Program-made: the position numbers and the translations under genes
The notes under the pieces: generated by a model
What the model was told of the DNA's origin: nothing
Seen by the model: only the letters and a program-made list of their open reading frames with translations
Database searches by the model: none
In this document: positions 59,029-64,000 of the stretch, piece after piece
Position numbering within the stretch: position 1 is the stretch's first letter
Layout of the letters: every line of letters begins with the position of its first letter
From: Glandiceps talaboti
Lineage: Eukaryota > Hemichordata > Enteropneusta > Spengelidae
Assembly: GCF_964340395.1 (NCBI RefSeq)
Contig: NC_135562.1
Location: forward strand, 10,111,634 to 10,175,633
DNA: 64,000 nt
Direction of reading: 5' to 3'

Positions 59029-59927
59029 GTCATACCTTGTCTTCATAATCATTATATTTCTGTTTTTTAGCACAACTGAAAGTCGTGCTTTTGGCATGGT
59101 AATGTGTGTGTGCATGTGTGTGTGTGTGTGTGTGACTAAAAGTCAAAAAAATGCTTGATCAATTGCCTTGGTATGGGGGGGGGGGGTATATTAGCGAGTG
59201 CCAGTATGATATTACTGATAGTGTCTAAATGTCACTGTTCAAGGGAGAGCAGTGAAATATAAGTACATCCAAAAGAGTGATTTCTCCAAATCAATCCGTG
59301 TTTTGTGTAGGCTATCCAGTATATTATATAATCACCATCTATGGTCAAAGTTTAAAACTCCAAAAATACCGAGTGTTGGTAGATCTACACACTGAAAGGA
59401 ATGCCCTTGTATAATGACACCACTTGGATTTCTATCTCAGTTGTGCACAATTTGTACTATTTGTTATCTTTTGGTTTCTGTGACTATAAATTGTCACCAT
59501 ATTGCGTTAAAATTCCATACTTGGATATGTTCATCAATGATACTTTATTATATAATGATACTGTTCATCAAATCAAGGACCAAATTCCACATTCCAAAAG
59601 CCCACATCCTATTCTTCAGATACAGACATCCATCGTTGTAAATAGTTCATCAATCTAATGCCTTCTACATTCTCCCACTCCTCTCAGTGTTCAATATTGT
59701 TGCATAATCTTTTGTATCTGTCACGTAAATTTGTATTTTAAATATGTATTTGTATTTGTTATATTTTGCAATTGCTTGAAAACCATATAATGGATGCATT
59801 GCAGTAAAATAAATATGTAAAAGACAACACATTTTAAATATGAATAACAATTTCATAGATACTCTATAAGTATATCAATAACTAGATCACATACAACACT
59901 GCCACCATAGTTTGAAGTGAGAGAATG

Positions 59928-59933
59928 TTTATT
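59928..59933 (-). terminator. Candidate poly(A) signal of the PCS-like gene
   Basis: AATAAA on the minus strand (TTTATT on the plus strand) lies about 510 bases downstream of the stop codon at 60440. Confidence 0.4.
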
Positions 59934-60439
59934 TGAAATGTTTCCTCACTTTTGTTACATTATAGACACTCAGAAATAAATGTTAATGAATCAAAATGTT
60001 TAAAAAACCATTTAATATTATTTCAACATTATCAAATGTCTACAATCATAAGGACTAGTAATTAAGTCAGAAAAGTTGATAAATATATTAATCTCATTTT
60101 GCTATTAAAACCTCACTATTGTCATTTTAATTGTTTCCCTGATTGATAAAGTCCTGAGAGTGAGACAGCGAGACCAATATAAATTTAACTATAGGGGCGC
60201 TATACTGATTGAAATACAATCTAACTTTAAAAGTTTAACTAGTAAGATATGCATGATATGAGTAATAATATGCATGTTTATATTACAAATGTAACTAAAG
60301 AGGGCGCTCTACCGATTGCGCTAACTTGTAGAAGGCAAGACATCTTTGCCTCAACAAATTACACATAACTTGGTGATGTAATATTGAGAGCTGGACTGGT
60401 AGATTGAGATTGTAAATGTGTAAATATCAAGGTCCAGTA

Positions 60440-61075
60440 CTATGTTTGTTTATTTTTATGGACAGTTAAAAAGCCCCTTGTTTTGTTACTAGCATTATCA
60501 ATTGTATTCATACTACGGAATAGATCAGCGGTGGTTGCCCAAATTTCTTCTGTTTCTGGCCAAACATCCATTAACAGAAGTCTATCAGTCTCTTTATGAT
60601 AGGCAGCTAGGGGGCTAACATGACCATAGAATAACCCCTGACCTAGGGTGCCCATGTGATAATTGATGATCACAGTTCCTTGACAATCACTATGAAGCAA
60701 TGTTTCCATAGCAACTTGTCGAAACTCGTCAACATTACTATCCCCAGCATAGTACATAGATACATCATATCCAAATGCTTGATACAAGTTAGCCATTTCT
60801 TTTAGTGTACATCCTTGTTTTTCAACAGTAGATTTCTCAATCGTGCCATTTATAAGTGAGGAGTCAAAAAACGTGCCTTCCTTGAAAAATTGTTCACCAT
60901 CAGTTTCTTGTAATGTTCCTTCCATCGCATTCATTGCAATCACAGCTGTTTGGATAGCACAAAATGTCCTGTGGGTCTGTTTGGCAAATAGTTGGATGAT
61001 GGCTGGTTGGTGATGAGATGAAGTCTTCAACAAATCTTGACCTTCTTCACCGTGTAGTGGTATCAGCTTAGACAT
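60440..61075 (-). CDS. Phytochelatin-synthase-family protein, short single-domain form
   Basis: This family has a papain-like fold; it cleaves glycine from glutathione and, in full-length enzymes, builds metal-binding phytochelatins. The protein has 211 residues in one coding exon. The catalytic triad fits C39 (FCAIQTAVIAMNA), H152 (YGHVSPLAAYH) and D170 (LLLMDVWPE), followed by the family end motif MNTIDNASNKTRGF. It covers only the N-terminal catalytic domain; the Cys-rich C-terminal half of typical eukaryotic enzymes is absent, as in bacterial members. The start has an A at -3 and the next upstream bases are non-coding. Upstream, an acceptor at 61091 and a donor at 61702 indicate a spliced 5' UTR, so it is a host gene and not contamination. 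It may mainly hydrolyse glutathione or its conjugates. The family assignment is firm; the activity is inferred. Confidence 0.85.
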   Translation of the reverse strand: MSKLIPLHGEEGQDLLKTSSHHQPAIIQLFAKQTHRTFCAIQTAVIAMNAMEGTLQETDGEQFFKEGTFFDSSLINGTIEKSTVEKQGCTLKEMANLYQAFGYDVSMYYAGDSNVDEFRQVAMETLLHSDCQGTVIINYHMGTLGQGLFYGHVSPLAAYHKETDRLLLMDVWPETEEIWATTADLFRSMNTIDNASNKTRGFLTVHKNKQT

Positions 61076-61702
61076 GGTTCAAGTCGATAACTGTCATAGA
61101 AGAAATATATATATTTATCAGTACTACGGTATGACAGATTTTATTTTAAAGGGGATCAAAGTGTGGCTTTAACTATCATAAATGAACTTCATAGGTTTTT
61201 AAAATGTAGGAATAGCATACATCTTTGGGTCTTTCCTACCATAAGAGAAGTGAAATCAGAAACTTATATATGAAAGTGGTGGGAATGTATGGCTATCAAG
61301 AGAAAGTGCCTACTCCTTTGCAGACACCAAGTTAAACTCTTTCAATAGAGGTTATCCATTATCATCACCCCCCCCCCTCCCCACTGTAATGGTATATCCT
61401 CATTGATGTAAAATACAAAGCAATGGCGACAGACAATATAGTTTCACATTTCGTCTGCTTATTATCTTCTCTATGAATAATGAAAATAAAAAGATATCTT
61501 AAAGTTAATCTCTCTGTTTGAAAATCAACATTTCGTCCGTGAAAACTTAATATACAAACATAATATAACTGCACAACTTATACATCATACATGTATGATG
61601 TAACAGTCAACGCTGCATTTAACGTACCCGCCACACCTCAGACCATTTACCGAAGAATTACATACCCACCGATCAAATATTAGCAATATGTACTTATCTT
61701 AC

Positions 61703-61790
61703 ATCTCTTTGACGATAGTAGTCGCTCGTAAGAACCAAAAAAGTGTCGAAATCGGAACATTTTCAGTTCCAACTAACATCCCACCTTACA
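61703..61790 (-). other. Probable non-coding first exon of the PCS-like gene
   Basis: GAGAT/GTAAGATAAG is a strong minus-strand donor at 61702. It pairs with the acceptor TTCTATGACAG at 61091, placing TTATCGACTTGAACC directly before the ATG. The transcription start would lie around 61790-61830, but no core promoter motif is clear. Confidence 0.5.
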
Positions 61791-61829
61791 AACGCCGCCA
61801 TATTTGATCTGGGTGTACGTAAGGAGGAA

Positions 61830-64000
61830 CGTAGTTACGGTTGAACTTGTGATTTCGTGATTTTTGGTCCTCCGTACTGGGACTTTTGTAGCCACGGCGA
61901 TAATTTATTGCTAATATTTACCCACAGGTTGCGTTATATTTGTAATTCTTTAGGTTTCACATACGGCTGGCTCTTCGCAGGACGGAGAAGGAAGGGACAA
62001 CTTACTCCGCGCAAGCAGGACTAGTATAAGTCTTTGATATGTTGGACGGCATGGTACATATACTAAAAGTTAAAACACAGTCGCACTTATCTCGTGGCTG
62101 CCACGCCGCTTGCCGCTGTTCATGGTACGTACGTAGCGCACGGGAAGTAGCGGGCAGAGTCTTGGGATCGAAATGCATTGAACATGAGGAATGGTCTGCG
62201 TTCCTAAAGCACTGCAGAAGAGGCCGGGAACACTTTTGGAAAATCCCAAGGACGTGATTGGTCGATTTTTCCAAATTGCCCAATTTGGAAATATTGACCA
62301 ATCAGGTCCTTGGGATTTTTCCAAAAGTCCAATTTGGAAAAATTGACCAATCAGTTCCTTGGGATCTTTCCAAAAGTCCAATTTGGAAATATTGACCAAT
62401 CAGGTCCTTGGGATCTTTCCAAAAGTCCAATTTGGAAATATTGACCAATCACGTCCTTGGGATTTTCCAAAAGTTGCGTGTAGCATGTGTAGTACGGTAC
62501 ATACGAGCATTGCTGCACGCGTAGATATGATTGGCGTGTACAATTGTTCAGAAAATCCCACCAAACGTGTGTACAGTATACAATATATGACTGGGTAGTC
62601 CTGCTTGCACACGGAGCACGCGTTTCGCTCAACACACCGCCCTGTGAAAAGCAATATGTAACCCGCATCTGTATTCAATTCATGAATTAAGTGCTCGCTG
62701 TACAGCGTTGCACAAGTGTTTGTATCTGTCCTTACACTGCAGGCGCAGCTCCGTATACCCCAAAATATACTCCAAAAATACATACAATACATGTATCATA
62801 TGATGCAGAAGAAGTGGTTGGGGTGACAACCGGACAGTTTAATACCCACAAAATGACACATAGATATATCCTAGATCCTGTACAGCTCAGACCACTGTTA
62901 CTCTGACTGTTATAAACTGTCGTTTTAGTGGTCTGGGTGTACACGGTAAAGGTCTCCGATACTCCCCACTTACTTAATTTTCTCGTCGTGAAGTTGACTT
63001 CTGTTACACAGCAGCTGTGCTGTGAAATGTCATTGCTGGCCTTATGTAACCCTTGCCCTTTGAACTGTTGGTTCAGTGATTTACGGGTTAGTGTGATGAC
63101 ATACCGTCTCACTAACAGCATGAATTCTCCGCCCACTGTCCTCTTTATGTACATTAAACAGGACACAGTCTGGCACTTCGAACATCTAATATTTCACTAG
63201 AGTTCATCGCATATTTACCTTGTCTGTGCTTCGTGCAATGGTGGGTAGGGGAGTACCGACACCGAGGTTCACATGGGACTGACTTTATTCAGTCACGGAA
63301 GGATATACCCCCATGATTCAGTGATCCATTGCAAATAAAAAACACTGTATACCGTTCATACGATGGTTGCTAAAATTTGACACCAAACTTTGAAACAACC
63401 ACAGGTTGAACGAATGTTGATCTCACCCCTCTTGTTAATATGTTGACCTCACCCATGCAAAAACACACGCCTTTCGAATTAAATTTCCAGTCCATCCGAG
63501 CGTATCTCCCTGATACCCATGGTCCATGGTAACAGGGATTTAAAAATTTGTTCTCCCAAACCTCTGTATGGGAAAGTAAAACAATGCAATTTATTCCCTG
63601 AACCTGCCAAAATTCAATGAACCGAAACATGAATGACGTTAACTGGCATGGTAGACATGTTATATCTTGCATGCTCAACTAACCATATAGCACGTGACTA
63701 TTGACAGATATGGTATTTGATACATGTACGCATGCGCCAAACCTGCTTTAACGTCTTTCTATCGTATTTTAACCGTTAGCTATTTAAAAATTTATTGAAC
63801 GTAGAGCTCCTGTTCGTTCTCGATTATTCCGCCATGTTTTTAAGTACAATATATAGCGTGGATAGAGGCTGACAAGTACTAAATATACTATTGACTGCCC
63901 AATTTACAACCAGTTTCATTGCAAATAGCTAAGTGTGAATGGGAACTTATTGTATACCCCAAATTTGTTAAATAATACAAAAGAAATTTTGAATACTATT
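61830..64000. other. Gene-free interval at the right edge
   Basis: I see no credible coding region here on either strand. The open frames of 100-144 codons lack known domains, and several cross the repeat at 62232-62474. A short hairpin lies at about 62878-62943 (TGTACAGCTCAGACCACT against its near complement). Otherwise the sequence is unremarkable. Confidence 0.5.
62232..62474. repeat. 49-bp tandem repeat with an inverted first unit (CCAAT-rich foldback)
   Basis: Four direct copies of a 49-base unit (CCAATTTGGAAATATTGACC and onward, ending CCAAAAGT) are preceded by one copy in inverted orientation. The outer 32 bases at each end are perfect inverted repeats of each other. Every unit holds GACCAATCA, a CCAAT box of NF-Y type. 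No target-site duplication is apparent. Confidence 0.85.

Noticed and set aside
60300-60330. tRNA-like A-box text on the minus strand (TTAGCGCAATCGGTAGAGCG)
   Set aside because: No B-box follows within tRNA distance and no cloverleaf can be formed. At most it is a fragment of a tRNA-derived repeat.
62070-62792. Minus-strand frames of 99-130 codons with repeated DWSIFPNW text
   Set aside because: They cross the 49-base repeat, shift between frames there, and have no domain similarity that I can recognise.
63370-63678. 102-codon minus-strand frame
   Set aside because: No known domain, no supporting splice or promoter context, and its length is not unusual by chance.

Overview
This window is nuclear DNA from an animal, most likely a marine invertebrate. 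Genes have GT-AG introns, an orthologue of the mRNA export factor RAE1 and of the translation factor eIF2-alpha can be followed exon by exon, and there are RING/B-box/filamin/NHL TRIM genes, a tRNA-derived SINE and many short inverted-repeat (MITE-like) elements. A phytochelatin-synthase-like gene argues against a vertebrate, since that family is absent there. The sequence is AT-rich. I cannot fix the phylum; a hemichordate, amphioxus, echinoderm or lophotrochozoan would all fit.

Layout. (1) Positions 1 to about 39065 are a tandem segmental duplication built on a unit of about 10.5 kb. The unit carries one intronless TRIM-NHL gene on the minus strand plus AT-rich flank with a GAAT microsatellite and several inverted-repeat elements. 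There are two short units that lack the TRIM gene (1-4134 and 4135-8540) and three that carry it (CDS at 13364-15598, 23879-26113 and 34382-36619). The first two TRIM genes are essentially identical; the third is an older, diverged paralogue. A block from about 9105 to 23873 recurs at about 19620 to 34376 with only a handful of differences seen, and both edges are abrupt. (2) About 39065-41995 is degenerate tandem repeat downstream of RAE1. (3) 41996-49350 (minus) is the complete coding region of RAE1 in ten coding exons (363 aa), with a probable non-coding first exon near 51322. (4) A short head-to-head interval (about 51400-51640) separates RAE1 from EIF2S1, which runs on the plus strand with coding exons from 52704 to 58453 (314 aa, regulatory Ser51 conserved). 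(5) 60440-61075 (minus) is a short, single-coding-exon phytochelatin-synthase-family gene with an intact Cys-His-Asp triad and a probable spliced 5' UTR. (6) 61800-64000 holds no recognisable gene, but has a 243 bp inverted/tandem repeat rich in CCAAT boxes.

The most unusual observation is in RAE1. At six of its nine coding introns the intronic DNA next to an exon is a tandem array whose unit copies the exon edge or the splice site itself, so several introns carry two to seven decoy splice sites, while the reading frame stays perfect. The second point of interest is the TRIM cluster. Between the diverged paralogues the coiled coil is nearly frozen, while half of the RING and the blades of the NHL propeller differ strongly, as might be expected for a recognition family under diversifying selection. 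RAE1 and EIF2S1 are housekeeping genes (mRNA export, translation initiation) and have no obvious functional tie to the TRIM cluster.
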